Shown: positions 27,983 to 38,700 of the stretch, in pieces
How positions within the stretch are numbered: the stretch's first letter is position 1
Layout: the number at the start of each line of letters is the position of its first letter
Source of the DNA: Mucilaginibacter geliditolerans
GTDB lineage: Bacteria > Bacteroidota > Bacteroidia > Sphingobacteriales > Sphingobacteriaceae
Direction: 5' to 3'
NCBI RefSeq assembly: GCF_014200495.1
Contig: NZ_JACHBY010000007.1
Coordinates: forward strand, 62,001 to 126,000
DNA length: 64,000 bases
Notes under the pieces: model-generated
What the model was told of the DNA's origin: nothing
Seen by the model: only the letters and a program-made list of their open reading frames with translations
The model's database searches: none
Position numbers and translations under genes: made by a program

Positions 27983-28448
27983 TTAGTTCTGTTACTTTAG
28001 TCGCTTGTATAGAATACAAGTTTGACGATTTAGTAAAGGTTCCACTTTTTTCCAATTGACTCAAGGTCTTTGTAAGATTATTCATCATTGTATCTTTATA
28101 AAAGCCTGTCGCTTTTTTCATAGTTGAAGATATTTCATCTCTACTAAATGCGGCTTTACCTTCAGCAAAATGCAAAAATGCAGCTGCGGCAATCGCCAAA
28201 TCGCCACCGGATTTACAGTTGAGTTTACCAGCTATATTTAATAATGACAAGCCTAGTGTAGTTTTTCCGCTAATATCATTAACGCTGGTATTTTGATCTA
28301 TAGGTTTTTGAGGAGAGATAACATCAAGTTTCAGTAACTCTGGGATTTTTTCGAGAATTTTGTCTAATTGCTTTGCTAGCCAATCTTGATTACCCTCGCC
28401 TGAAAACTCTACAATGCCAACCTTTATTTGGATTTTTGAATCGCTCAT
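27963..28448 (-). CDS. Winged-helix partner protein of the HEPN gene
   Basis: A 161-residue protein of no recognised family. The N-terminal 45 residues form a distinctive block (IKVGIVEFSGEGNQDWLAKQ, then LDKILEKIPELL) that looks like a small strand-helix domain. A low-complexity linker follows. Residues 80-160 look like a winged-helix DNA- or RNA-binding domain (FSRDEISSTMKKATGFYKD followed by LSQLEKSGTFTKSSNLYSI). It is the first gene of the two-gene minus-strand cassette and overlaps the HEPN gene by 20 bp. It could be the antitoxin, sensor or autoregulator of the pair. The composition is AT-rich like its partner. Confidence 0.7.
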   Translation of the reverse strand: MSDSKIQIKVGIVEFSGEGNQDWLAKQLDKILEKIPELLKLDVISPQKPIDQNTSVNDISGKTTLGLSLLNIAGKLNCKSGGDLAIAAAAFLHFAEGKAAFSRDEISSTMKKATGFYKDTMMNNLTKTLSQLEKSGTFTKSSNLYSIQATKVTELNAILSR

Positions 28449-28540
28449 AATTTAAATTGTATTAGGGTGAAATACAAATATAAGATATTTAATATAAGTA
28501 CTTTACATTGTTATTTATGATTCAAAAAAGCAACCTCGTT

Positions 28541-28607
28541 GTCCGAAATCTTCCGCTGTCCGAATTCTCTGACTTCGGACCACTATGCCTGTAGTCTCCG
28601 ACTACAG
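28541..28607 (-). repeat. Dispersed intergenic repeat E, copy 2 (inverted)
   Basis: On the minus strand this contains the GTAGTC-GGA-GACTAC palindrome followed by AGGCATAGTGGTCCGAAGTC and a second TCCGAA-type palindrome. It is the inverted counterpart of the repeat at 27164-27216. The two copies bracket the HEPN cassette. The copies differ in detail, so they are not simple target duplications. Confidence 0.7.
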
Positions 28608-28620
28608 AGACGTCACCCTG

Positions 28621-29058
28621 CTATTTGTTTAACCGTATCCTAATCCGCTCAAGCCCGTTCTCCACACCGCCTTTTATCATTTTCCCATAGCCATCTTCAT
28701 GTAGATAGTTGGCGTAGGTCAGTGCTAATTCATAGTTTTTTGTGGCCTTCTCAAATTCTTGCAGGTCCTCATAACCTTTGGCAATATTAAGGTAAAGAGA
28801 AGGGTAGGCACCCTTTACACTGTCATCTTTGATTTTCAATGCAAGATTCAACGCTATTTCATCCCAGGCTAGTTTATCGGCAACGCTTTTTTGATGCCGG
28901 GCAACATAATGCGCAGCAGTAAATTTTTCCTTGTCGTCGCCCGCCTGTTCCCATGCCTGAAGAAAGATTTTTGAAGCTTCTTCATTTTTGCCTTCGCCCT
29001 CCAGGTCCATTCCCTGGGCACAGAGTTTCACTATTTTGTTATCAGGTTCAAATTGCAT
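28621..29058 (-). CDS. TPR-domain protein
   Basis: A 145-residue soluble, acidic, helical protein. Two to three TPR-like helix pairs are visible: MDLEGEGKNEEASKIFLQAW at residues 16-35, and YPSLYLNIAKGYEDLQEFEK continuing into ATKNYELALTYA at about 85-116. No catalytic motif is seen. It is the third gene of a same-strand run behind the nucleotidyltransferase (31-bp gap) and its small partner. A protein-protein interaction role is likely. Similar proteins are sometimes labelled as rRNA adenine methyltransferases, but no methyltransferase motif is present here. Confidence 0.78.
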   Translation of the reverse strand: MQFEPDNKIVKLCAQGMDLEGEGKNEEASKIFLQAWEQAGDDKEKFTAAHYVARHQKSVADKLAWDEIALNLALKIKDDSVKGAYPSLYLNIAKGYEDLQEFEKATKNYELALTYANYLHEDGYGKMIKGGVENGLERIRIRLNK

Positions 29059-29089
29059 AGTGGTTGTTTACCAAAAAAGACTAGTGGCC

Positions 29090-29566
29090 TCATTCATTCT
29101 GTTTTATACGGTTCAACTCCTCTATATCAAGCTTATCTTTTGTCCTTCCGGTAGCTGTTTTATTTTGTATGAGGTGGTTGTAATGCAGAAAACGGATGCT
29201 ATAACCATCAATTAAGTCCTTTGTGGCCATCGCATAATACTCGTCAAATTTATCTTTATCAAGGCCAGGTATTTCTGTCATCAAATCAGCATACATGCCA
29301 TCATCCATCAATATTTCACAATACCCGGCAATTATGGGGGTGGTCATTAAAACATCAAATTGTCCATAGCCCATATCAGCTAAAGCTGAAATCAGGTTGG
29401 CGCGGTTAGCAGTTGTATCCTTTAATAGAATATCGAGGTCGCCGGTAGATCTGTTATAACCATATCTGTTTACAGCAAAACCACCTACAATAATGTAAGC
29501 AACATTTCTCTTTTCAAATGTCTGTACAAGTAATAACGCTTCAGGGTTTTCCTTATCGAAGGGCAT
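29090..29566 (-). CDS. MNT-type nucleotidyltransferase
   Basis: A 158-residue protein of the DNA polymerase beta-like nucleotidyltransferase fold. The motif YIIVGGFAVNRYGYNRSTGD leads into LDILL, giving the G-G pair (residues 28-29) and catalytic Asp43-x-Asp45. It resembles the DUF6036/AbiEii-like group found in toxin-antitoxin and defence loci, but the size is that of a minimal enzyme. Its start is 2 bp after a 66-residue ORF (29569-29769), a typical two-gene arrangement in which the small protein could be the partner or antitoxin. The transferred nucleotide and its target are unknown. Confidence 0.85.
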   Translation of the reverse strand: MPFDKENPEALLLVQTFEKRNVAYIIVGGFAVNRYGYNRSTGDLDILLKDTTANRANLISALADMGYGQFDVLMTTPIIAGYCEILMDDGMYADLMTEIPGLDKDKFDEYYAMATKDLIDGYSIRFLHYNHLIQNKTATGRTKDKLDIEELNRIKQNE

Positions 29567-29568
29567 AA

Positions 29569-29769
29569 TTATAAAGGTTTGGAAATAATGATTCCTTTTC
29601 CTTGTGGCTTTTTTAAAGGCTGGCCACCATTAAGTTTTACTGCCACTTTATTGAGGTGTAGTAAAGCATAAAATTTTTCGGCAGATGAAAGGCTTAAAAA
29701 ACGATTTTCGCGTTCTTTAATAATTTCCTCTTTTGGTGTAGAAAGATCATGTAGCTTTAAAGTGCCCAT
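29569..29769 (-). CDS. Small partner protein upstream of the nucleotidyltransferase
   Basis: About 66 residues if the ATG at 29769 is used; a TTG two codons earlier is possible. It is basic, with a central helical segment (KEEIIKERENRFLSLSSAEK then FYALLHLNKVAVKLNGGQP) and a flexible Lys/Gly-rich tail. I do not recognise the family. The 2-bp gap to the nucleotidyltransferase implies translational coupling. In comparable two-gene modules the small protein is a neutraliser or adaptor; that is an inference here. Confidence 0.68.
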   Translation of the reverse strand: MGTLKLHDLSTPKEEIIKERENRFLSLSSAEKFYALLHLNKVAVKLNGGQPLKKPQGKGIIISKPL

Positions 29770-29794
29770 ACACAAATATACAAATTTGCTATTA

Positions 29795-30874
29795 TCAAGC
29801 CTGCTTCCTTTTGCTACTCAAATACTTCCTCACCGGTATATCATAAACTACCATCACCAGATAGGCCATGCCAACTAAAAGCAGCATAGATGTCGCTATT
29901 ATCAAGAATAATTGGGTTGTACCCGGTTTGTGGGTGCTGTAATAATTGCCGAATATCCAAATGAAGGCGTAGTGGGTCATGTAAAGCGGATACGATATTT
30001 TACCTAAGAAAACGCAGATCTTTTTAAAACCCGCGGTTAATGTAGCGCCTGCACCTAATGCAACAATCAGCGGGAAATAGAGTATTACTGCGATGGGTTC
30101 GGTCAACCAGTTCCATTTTGAAACGGGCATAATAAATGCCAATGCCAGCAATATAGCTATGCCAATAAAGCCCAGTTTGTTTTTAATGATCCAGTTGGAG
30201 CGATAAACAAGTAATCCGGCTAAAAATGAAAAGAAAATGCGTGCGCCGCCATCCCAAAAGGTACCACCGCTCCAGCCACCCATCAGCGAGTTTGCCCGGT
30301 AACAAACATAGCAGAGCACCACTGCCGCAAGCACGGTTAATAAGAGTAGGAATCGCCTGCCAATCCTGAAAAGAAGAAAAGCATAAAAAATATTGGCGAC
30401 ATACTCCCAAAATAACGACCACGCCGGGGCATTGAAACAGAACAGGTTAAAATAGCGTTCGGGTACTATGGGTAAGGGGATCATTAGCATAGAGCTCAAA
30501 AATATTAGCGTAATTTTGCCTGCTCCATATAAACCGGCATAAGTACTAAAAGGATCAAACAGAAAAGTCAACAAGCATAATACCGAACCCATGATAACCA
30601 AAGGGTGCAACCGTATCAGCCTCGATTTAAAAAACTCCCAAACACCCATTTTGCCAATACGATCGTCATAAGCGTAGCCGATAACAAAGCCCGATAAGCA
30701 GAAAAAGAAATCGACCGCTAAGAAACCGTGCCCGATGAAATTTTGGCTGTAATCTGAATACACTATCTCCATAAAATGAAAACACACCACAGCTAAAGCC
30801 GCTACGCCCCTTAGTCCATCCAATATTTCGAAATGTTGTTTAGTTTTAAGGATTTCCGGTACAGGCTTAGTCAT
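29795..30874 (-). CDS. Acyltransferase_3 (OafA/YrhL-type) membrane O-acyltransferase
   Basis: A 359-residue integral membrane protein with about ten hydrophobic segments. The N-terminal signature FEILDGLRGVAALAVVCFHF provides Asp19, Arg22 and catalytic His33, as expected for the O-acetyltransferase family. These proteins move acyl groups, usually acetyl from acetyl-CoA, to sugars of surface or secreted glycans. The gene stands between the nucleotidyltransferase pair and a divergent patatin gene with no obvious functional partner. A second family member is at 53492-54538. Confidence 0.92.
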   Translation of the reverse strand: MTKPVPEILKTKQHFEILDGLRGVAALAVVCFHFMEIVYSDYSQNFIGHGFLAVDFFFCLSGFVIGYAYDDRIGKMGVWEFFKSRLIRLHPLVIMGSVLCLLTFLFDPFSTYAGLYGAGKITLIFLSSMLMIPLPIVPERYFNLFCFNAPAWSLFWEYVANIFYAFLLFRIGRRFLLLLTVLAAVVLCYVCYRANSLMGGWSGGTFWDGGARIFFSFLAGLLVYRSNWIIKNKLGFIGIAILLALAFIMPVSKWNWLTEPIAVILYFPLIVALGAGATLTAGFKKICVFLGKISYPLYMTHYAFIWIFGNYYSTHKPGTTQLFLIIATSMLLLVGMAYLVMVVYDIPVRKYLSSKRKQA

Positions 30875-31068
30875 ATTTGTTGATTTCTATTTTATTTAAA
30901 TGAAAATTGATGTCGTACGGGGCAATTACGCAATTCGCCAAGAATACTGAATAATACCTATTCACGCAAAACTTTTTGAACACGCAGTATTCATTTGCAC
31001 CGGGAATAAGCGGGATTTTATATACATTGGCACAATAATGGCCTATATAATATAACGTAAAATAAAAC

Positions 31069-31890
31069 ATGAATACTGGTGCAGATCAACATAATGCTAA
31101 AAAAATAGGCCTGGCCTTGTCGGGCGGAGGTATAAGGGGTGTATCTCATCTGGGGGTGATGCAGGCGCTGATTGATCGCGGGATTGAGTTTTCGCATATA
31201 TCGGGTACAAGTGCCGGGGCAATTGGAGCGGCTTTTTTTGCACAGGGCTATGCGCCTAAAGAGATATTGCAGACGATAAAAGATGCCAAGCTGCTTAAAA
31301 TGCTGCGCCCTGCATTTGGGAGCAGTGGCTTGCTGTCCATATTAAATGCCAGATTTCTGATTAACAAATATATTCCGCATAATTCATTTAAGGAGCTTAA
31401 ACTACGCGTTACCATATCGTCAGTTGATTTAGGCGAGGGGCACCTGGTTTACTTTACCGAAGGTGAGCTTGATATAGCGATATTGGCATCCTGCTGTTTG
31501 CCGGGTATTTTTAAGCCTATTATTATTAACGACCATATGTATGTTGATGGCGGCATACTCAACAATTTCCCGGTTGAGCCTTTGGTAGGCAATTGCGACC
31601 TCATCATCGGCTCGTCATGTAACCATTTACCAATTGTTGCCGAAATAAAATCCTTCGGCAGTTTGGTTGATAGGGCTGCTATGATAGCCATCAACTCCAA
31701 TCTTAATACCCATAAAATGCTGTGCGATGTGGTTATTGAACCGCATGGCCTTGGTGGCTACGGTATATTTGATACCGATGCAGCTGATGAAATTTATATG
31801 ATAGGCTACGAAGAAGGATTAAGGACTATTGAGGGGAATGATAAGATAAAAGACATTTTATCGGCACAAAATAACAAAGCATCGGCCTAA
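31069..31890 (+). CDS. Patatin-like phospholipase
   Basis: A 273-residue cytosolic lipid acyl hydrolase with the Ser-Asp dyad. The oxyanion loop is SGGGIRG (residues 18-24), the nucleophile elbow GTSAG gives Ser48, and DGG gives Asp160 in MYVDGGILNN. The length matches short RssA/YlbK-type bacterial patatins. There is no signal peptide. It is divergent from the acyltransferase gene and has no partner in an operon. It probably hydrolyses membrane phospholipids or lysophospholipids. Confidence 0.93.
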   Translation: MNTGADQHNAKKIGLALSGGGIRGVSHLGVMQALIDRGIEFSHISGTSAGAIGAAFFAQGYAPKEILQTIKDAKLLKMLRPAFGSSGLLSILNARFLINKYIPHNSFKELKLRVTISSVDLGEGHLVYFTEGELDIAILASCCLPGIFKPIIINDHMYVDGGILNNFPVEPLVGNCDLIIGSSCNHLPIVAEIKSFGSLVDRAAMIAINSNLNTHKMLCDVVIEPHGLGGYGIFDTDAADEIYMIGYEEGLRTIEGNDKIKDILSAQNNKASA

Positions 31891-31916
31891 CTAATAAGCC
31901 AATGTATCTTCTCTCA

Positions 31917-32067
31917 AAGCGTTATTGCTGTAAGGAACGAAGCAATCCCTATGCTATACAGAGGAAATATGCCATGTGGAAAGAAACTTACGAAGTTTTT
32001 AAAACTTCGTAAGTTTTAACCCCCTGATAAGTCTATGTAGAGATTGCTTCGTTCCTCGCAATGACGC
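31917..32067. repeat. Dispersed repeat B, copy 1, enclosing a TTACGAAG hairpin
   Basis: The left arm (from about 31917, GGAACGAAGCAATCCC) and the right arm (32041-32067, GATTGCTTCGTTCC then TCGCAATGACGC) are inverted. Between them sits a near-perfect 16-bp hairpin at 31984-31999 against 32001-32016 with the core CTTACGAAG. The same arm sequences recur at 43492-43584 and the same hairpin core at 42197-42229. The element lies between convergent genes, where it could act as a terminator. Confidence 0.75.
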
Positions 32068-32101
32068 GTTGTTATGACTTTTTATGAGAAATAATTAAGT
32101 C

Positions 32102-32575
32102 CTATTTAAAATGCGCGCGAAGGAACCATGCCATACCCTCATGTGTTTCCATCAGTCCGGTTAAGAAGTCGCTGGTGCCGGCATCATTAAAATCGTTTGC
32201 TATAGGGTTGATGTTGCCACGGATAAACTCAATAACACTTTCATGGTCTTCCAGTAACTCCTTCAGGAAACTCATGCTGTCGTTTTTATCGGCACCTTTT
32301 TCGGTTAAGTGGGTAAGCTGTAAAAACTGGGTAAGCGTGGCCGGTGCGTAATGACCTATTTTGCGGATACGCTCAGCAACGCTGTCCATTATTTCATCCA
32401 ATTGCTCGTACTGGCTTTCAAAAAACAGGTGCATGGTATGAAAATCGGGCCCTTCAACATTCCAATGCGCATTTCTGGTTTTGGTGTATAAAATAAATTC
32501 ATCAGCCAGTAATTTGGTCAACTGGTCTGATACAGATTTCCTGTTTTCGTCAGAGATTCCGATGTTCGTTTTCAT
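32102..32575 (-). CDS. dps: Dps-family DNA-protecting ferritin-like protein
   Basis: A 157-residue Dps homologue that would form a dodecamer, oxidise and store iron and shield DNA during oxidative stress or starvation. The inter-subunit ferroxidase ligands are present with standard spacing: His37 (NAHWN), His49, Asp64 and Glu68. The length is typical. It stands alone between a repeat-rich spacer and the divergent alpha-2-macroglobulin gene. No OxyR- or Fur-like box was identified by eye. Confidence 0.94.
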   Translation of the reverse strand: MKTNIGISDENRKSVSDQLTKLLADEFILYTKTRNAHWNVEGPDFHTMHLFFESQYEQLDEIMDSVAERIRKIGHYAPATLTQFLQLTHLTEKGADKNDSMSFLKELLEDHESVIEFIRGNINPIANDFNDAGTSDFLTGLMETHEGMAWFLRAHFK

Positions 32576-32771
32576 GATGTGGTTTTTGTTTTATTAGTAT
32601 AAAGGTATTGCTTTTATTGTTACGATATTGTAAAACAAATTCACCTTGAAATTGATTCTGTCAATCAGATAAAAAATAATTTAAATTTAATTATGGAAAA
32701 TTAACGGGTTGTGCATCCTGTTACTATAATTATTTAGACACTATTATTTAACACTTTAAACCTTGGATTAT

Positions 32772-35700
32772 ATGTCCTCATCCTATCTAAGATCACTAAA
32801 AATAATGCTGATAACTGGCTTGTTGTTTTTCATCACCAATGCCCGTGCACAGGATAAATATCAAATTATCAGCAACCGTATAGATTCCCTGGCTGGGGTA
32901 GGCCTACCCAAATCAGCACTTAAGGAAGTTGACGAGCTGGAAAAGCTGGCCCGGCAGAATAAAAACACCCCGCAACAAATTAAGGCGGTCATTTACCGCA
33001 TGACATTCCAGTCGTACCTCGAAGAGAATGCCTATCCGGCTATCATCAGCAGGCTAAAAAAGGATGTTCAGCAGGCAAAGTATCCGGCCAAACCAGTATT
33101 GCAATCGCTGCTGGCTGAAATGTACTGGAAATATTATGACCAAAACCGTTACCGTTTTACCGAGCGTAGTCAGCTGTTAAAGCCCGATACCGATTTTAAT
33201 AAATGGGATCTTAAAACCATTATAAAGGAAACAAGCAACTTATATAAACAATCACTGGCGGATACCAAACAGGAGCAATCTACACCTATTACCATACTTG
33301 ATGGTGTTTTGCAAGGCGACACGGCAACCCGTTACCTGCGGCCAACACTATATGACCTGCTGGTACAGCGTGCCTTTGATTTTTATTTGAGCGATGAACC
33401 GGCACTTACCAAACCTAAATTGCCATTCTCGTTAAATGATCCTGCGTTTTTTGGAGATGGTCGTACATTTGCAGCTTTGCCTGTAAAAACTACCGATACA
33501 TCCTCTACCTATTACCAGGGGATAAAATATTTACAGCAGGCAACCACCTTTCACCTGCAAATGCACCAGGATGAGGCAGTGGCCGATATCGATCTGCAGC
33601 GCCTGAAATTTTTATACGGCAAATCAACTTTGGATCATAAGGATTCATTGTACCTGTCGGCATTAAAACGAATAGCCGTCACATTTGCCAAAAAGCCCAT
33701 AAGCACTGAAGCTTTGGTATCACAGGGCCAATATTATCAGGGATTGGACAGCCTTACTATAGCTTATAACTACTTTAAACAAGCGGTATCAGCCTACATG
33801 CAAAGTTTGGGTGGCAAAAATGCTGCGGTATTGATGAAAGGTATCGAACAAAAGGAAATATCGGCTACAGTTGAGAATATCAATATGCCCGGTAAGCCAT
33901 TGCTGGCCCTGCTGACCTATAAAAATATTACTTCGGCTAATGTGCTTGTTTATCGGTTGTCATCGGCACAACTACAGGATTATAACACCGGTGATACTAT
34001 CAGCACATTACCTAAATACAGGATCAACTTACTGAAGAAGCTTAAATCGGTGCAGAGCCAGGATTTGAAATGGACCGATCCCGGTGATTTTCGCGGGCAT
34101 TCGGCAGAGTTTAAACTCGGTGCATTAGCAGCGGGCAATTATGTGCTGTTGATAAAAGACGGTGCATCAGATGATGAAACATTAACCGGCTTAGCTGATT
34201 TCAGGGTAAGCGGCATAGCATATACGGCAAGGAAAAATCCGGATGATAATATCGAGATCCGTGTGATGGACAGGGAAACAGGTAAGCCATTAAGCGGTGT
34301 ACAGGTTTCATTAAATGCCAAAGTTTCTACTTATGATAACAAAGAAAAAAATACTTATTGGGCAGATCTGAACGACAGTGGGAATACGGATAAGGATGGC
34401 AAATTCATCTCCGCCAAATACGTACGAATGAACGGCTTATCCATTAAATTTATTCTTAAAGGGGATACTTTAAGCGAACAATCAAAATATATTAATGGCG
34501 CGGAAGATAAAACTGACAACGACGATGATCCCGAGGACAAAACCGTACTATTTACCGACAGGCAGATCTATCGCCCGGGGCAAACCATTTATTTTAAGGG
34601 CCTGCAACTGCAAACTTTAAAGGGCAAAAGCAAAATAATGCCCGGTAAAGCCGAGGAAGTTGATTTTATGGATGTGAACAACAAGCAGGTAAGTTCATTA
34701 AAGTTAACAACCAATGAGTTTGGCTCGTTCAGCGGTAGTTTTATCATCCCTCAGTCTATGCTGAATGGCAATGTTCGCCTGCAAACTGCTGATGGCGATA
34801 TCAATGTACGGGTTGAAGAATACAAGCGCCCAACTTTTCAGGTAGAGTTTTTGCCGGTGAAAGAAAGCTACAAGCTCAATGATTCAGTAACGGTAAGGGG
34901 TAAGGTAACAGCATTTTCGGGGTACGGGCTTTCGCAGGCCAGGGTGGCTTATCATATTACGAGGTCGCAAAGTTTTCATGTTATGCCTTACAGACGCGGT
35001 GTGCCATACCGGTATAATTATAACAACCAGACAGCTGAAATAAAGGCTGATACCATATTAACCGATAACCAGGGTAATTACACTATAAAATTCAAGGCAA
35101 TACCCGGCGAAACTGCCGGTGCTGAGAACTATATTTACACCATAAATGCCGATGCTACGGATGAAAGTGATGAAACGCACTCAGGGCAAACTACGGTAAC
35201 CATAGGGAATAATGATATAAAGATCATTGATAATATACCTGTCCGGCAGTTTGCAAAGGATACTTATAAAGTACCGGTAAGCATCAGTAATTTAAATAAT
35301 CAGCCTGAAAAAGGGGAGATAAAGATTGAGATATATGCGCTAAAAAGTCCTGACCAGTTGTTTATTAACAGATTATGGACAACACCAGATAAGTATCTTT
35401 TAAGTGAAATTGATTTTAAGACGAGTTTCCCTGATTATGCTTATGGCGATGAGGACAATGAGGCCTCCTGGCCACGCGCGCAGCTCATCAGCAGTGTGAA
35501 TTTAAAAACGGATACCAGTAAGGGAGATAGTATCAACTTCGATCAGTTTAGGAAACAGGCATCGGGCATTTACCAGGTGGTGATAAGCGCGCGGAACGAA
35601 AAAGGCGATACCACCTCAATTACAAAGTATGTAACCCTTATGGCTGATCCGCCAAAGGCAACCAATACAAATGAATGGGTAGTGCCTGTACTAAACTCGG

Positions 35701-38700
35701 TAAAACCCGGCAGCAATGCAGAGTTTTTGGTTGGGCTGAATCAAAAAATAAACGTGTTGATGGAGTATTACAACCAGGCAAAACTCATCTCATCAAAATG
35801 GATAACTATTGATAAGGGGCAGCAAAACATAAAAGTGCCGGTAGCTGCTGCCGATAAAAATGTGGCGGTTCAGTTCATGACCGTTTATCATAACCGGATC
35901 TATAGCAGCTATCAAAAAATATACATTGCCAACCCTGATAATAACCTGAAGATAAAGTTCCTCACGTTTAATAATAAGCTGGAACCCGGTCAGGCTGAAC
36001 AATGGAAGCTACAGGTAAGCGGAGCGAACAATGAAAAACTGGCTACAGAAATGGTGGCATCGCTATATGATGCATCATTAGATGATATTGCCCCCGGTCA
36101 AAATTGGAGCCGTGCTTTGGATCCATCTGAAAAATATCAACCCAATTATTTTGCGTGGAATAGCTATGGTTTTATAAATGCTTTGAATACCACACCCATA
36201 AGCTATGCGAATTTTAATTACAGTACAATAGGCCGGGATTACGAACAGCTAAACCTTTTTGGTTACGATTATTTTGGTAATTACAATAATGGTTACCGGC
36301 AATACCAGCAAAAACTAGAGGATGATCAGCAATTAAAAGAAGACTATTTGCAAAATGCCCAATTGATAAAAAACGGATATGATATAAGCGGGTATGTTAG
36401 GGATAATGGCGGTGGCCCGGGATTGCCGGGGGTATCCGTAAATATTAAAGGCACAAGTATAGTTACCACAACAAATTCTGTAGGTTATTTCAAGATCCGG
36501 GTTCCTGTTAATGCAATTGTTGTGTTCACTTATGTTGGATATCAAAGAAAAGAAGTGAATACCACCAAAGGCGAAAGCATTAGCGTAAAGCTTGAAAGTA
36601 ATCCCGGTCAATTAGGTGAGGTAGTTGTTGTTGGTTATGGGATACAGAAAAGAAGTGGTGTGCCAGGAGGGAGTGTTAATGTAATGATACGCGGACTTAA
36701 TTCCCCGGTCGAGATGCGTGAAATTAGAACAGCACCCAATGCTAAATTTGATAAAGAGGTACTCATAAGGTTAAACGGCAAAGTTGCCGGCGTACAGGTT
36801 GTAAATGATTATGGCGACCAGGCTTTTAAAGCTGATACATCGGAATTCAAAGCTAGCCCATACAAACCAAAACAACCCATCATCCGCAAAAATTTTAATG
36901 AAACGGCATTCTTTTACCCGCAATTACGCACCAATGATAAAGGGGAGATATTGATAGACTTTATCATCCCGCAATCCCTCACCAGGTGGCGCTTTGAGGC
37001 GTTTGCACATACGCAACAACTGCAAACCGGCTATATTGAAAATGAAATAGTCACCCAAAAACAACTGAGCATAAGCGCCAATATGCCCCGCTTTTTACGT
37101 GAGGGCGATACGCTTACCGTTTCAGCAAGATTGGCAAACTTAACACCGGGCGAATTGAAAGGTAAAGTAACCATACAATTGTTTAATGCCTTAACCATGC
37201 AACCGGTTAACCTATTGCTTAACCCGGTAGATAGCAGCCAGCAGGTTGAGATAGGGGCGAACATGAACAAAGGTGTATCCTTTAAACTGGTAGTTCCGCA
37301 AGGTTTGGATGCTTTAACCTACCGCCTTACTGCCGATGCTGGTAATTATAGTGATGGCGAGGAAAATACCCTGCCTGTTTTACCAAACAGAATGCTGGTG
37401 ACCGAATCAATGCCGATGATGGTTAGGGCAGGACAAACCCGCGATTATACTTTTGATAAACTAATCAATAATAGCAGCACAACCCTGAAAAGCAAAACAC
37501 TCACGCTGGAATACACCCAAAACCCGGCATGGTATGCGATACAGGCCTTGCCTTATATGATGGAGTTTCCATACGAGTGCTCGGAGCAGGTATTCAGCCG
37601 TTATTATGCCAATAGTTTGGCTACCAGTTTGGTAAACCATATGCCGGTGATAAAGTGGGTGTTCGATCAATGGAAGAATACCAACAGCACGGAGCTTTTA
37701 TCAAATTTAGAAAAGAACCAGGATCTCAAATCAACCTTGCTGGAAGAAACGCCATGGCTTCAGGATGCCGCCAATGAATCGGAACAAAAAAAGAGGATCG
37801 CCTTGCTTTTCGACCTCAACAAAATGAGCAATGAAATGCAGCTGAATTTAGATAAGCTGCAAAAAAGGCAATTGCCTGATGGCGGTTTTACCTGGTTTGC
37901 AGGAAATGAGGCCGACCGCTATATCACCCAGCACATTATAGCGGGGATAGGGCAGTTGTTTCACCTCAATATTGCCACAGAAAAAGATGAGGAGCTAAAG
38001 AAAATAAGTGATAAGGCTATAGAGTATCTTGATGATCAAGTAGTAATTAGTGATAAAGAAGCTAAAAAACTACCGAAATATGAAACCAGGGGATTGGGTT
38101 CAATAGAAATTCACGCCTGGTATGCACGCAGCTATTATGCGAATAAGGCAATGAGCACAGCATTGAAAAGCGCCTTTACTAACTATTTAAATCGGGCTCA
38201 AAAACAATGGGTATCGCAAAGTATTTATGAGCAGGGATTAATTGCTTTAACTATGCAGCGTAATGGCAAGCCATTGGTTGCACAGGCTATCATAAAATCG
38301 CTAAAGGAAACTGCGCAGCAATCAGATGATCTGGGGATGTACTGGGCTAGAAACACCTACGGCTATTTCTGGTACCAGTCGCCAATTGAAACCCAAAGTT
38401 TGATGATCGAATTGTTTACCGAAGCCGGTAATAACCAAAAATCAGTTGAGGAAATGAAGATCTGGCTGCTGCGCAGCAAGCAAACCAGCGATTGGAAAAC
38501 TACCAAGGCCACCGCTGCTGCTTGTTATGCCTTATTAATGAAACAGGAAGATTGGCTATCGCCTAATTCAACTTCTACAATTACTTTGGGAGACAAACCA
38601 CTTGAAGAATTAAAGCCCGATGTTAAGGCAGATGCCGGTACAGGCTATATTAAAACCAGTTGGGCCGATGAGCAAATCAAGGCTGCTTATGGTAAGGTGC

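Noticed and set aside
30867..31070. A 67-residue minus-strand ORF in the acyltransferase-patatin spacer.
   Set aside because: It occupies the divergent promoter region, overlaps the acyltransferase start and has no protein-like features.
31917..32067. Possibility that element B is a tRNA or insertion-sequence end.
   Set aside because: No cloverleaf, acceptor stem or transposase is present; it fits a dispersed palindromic repeat.
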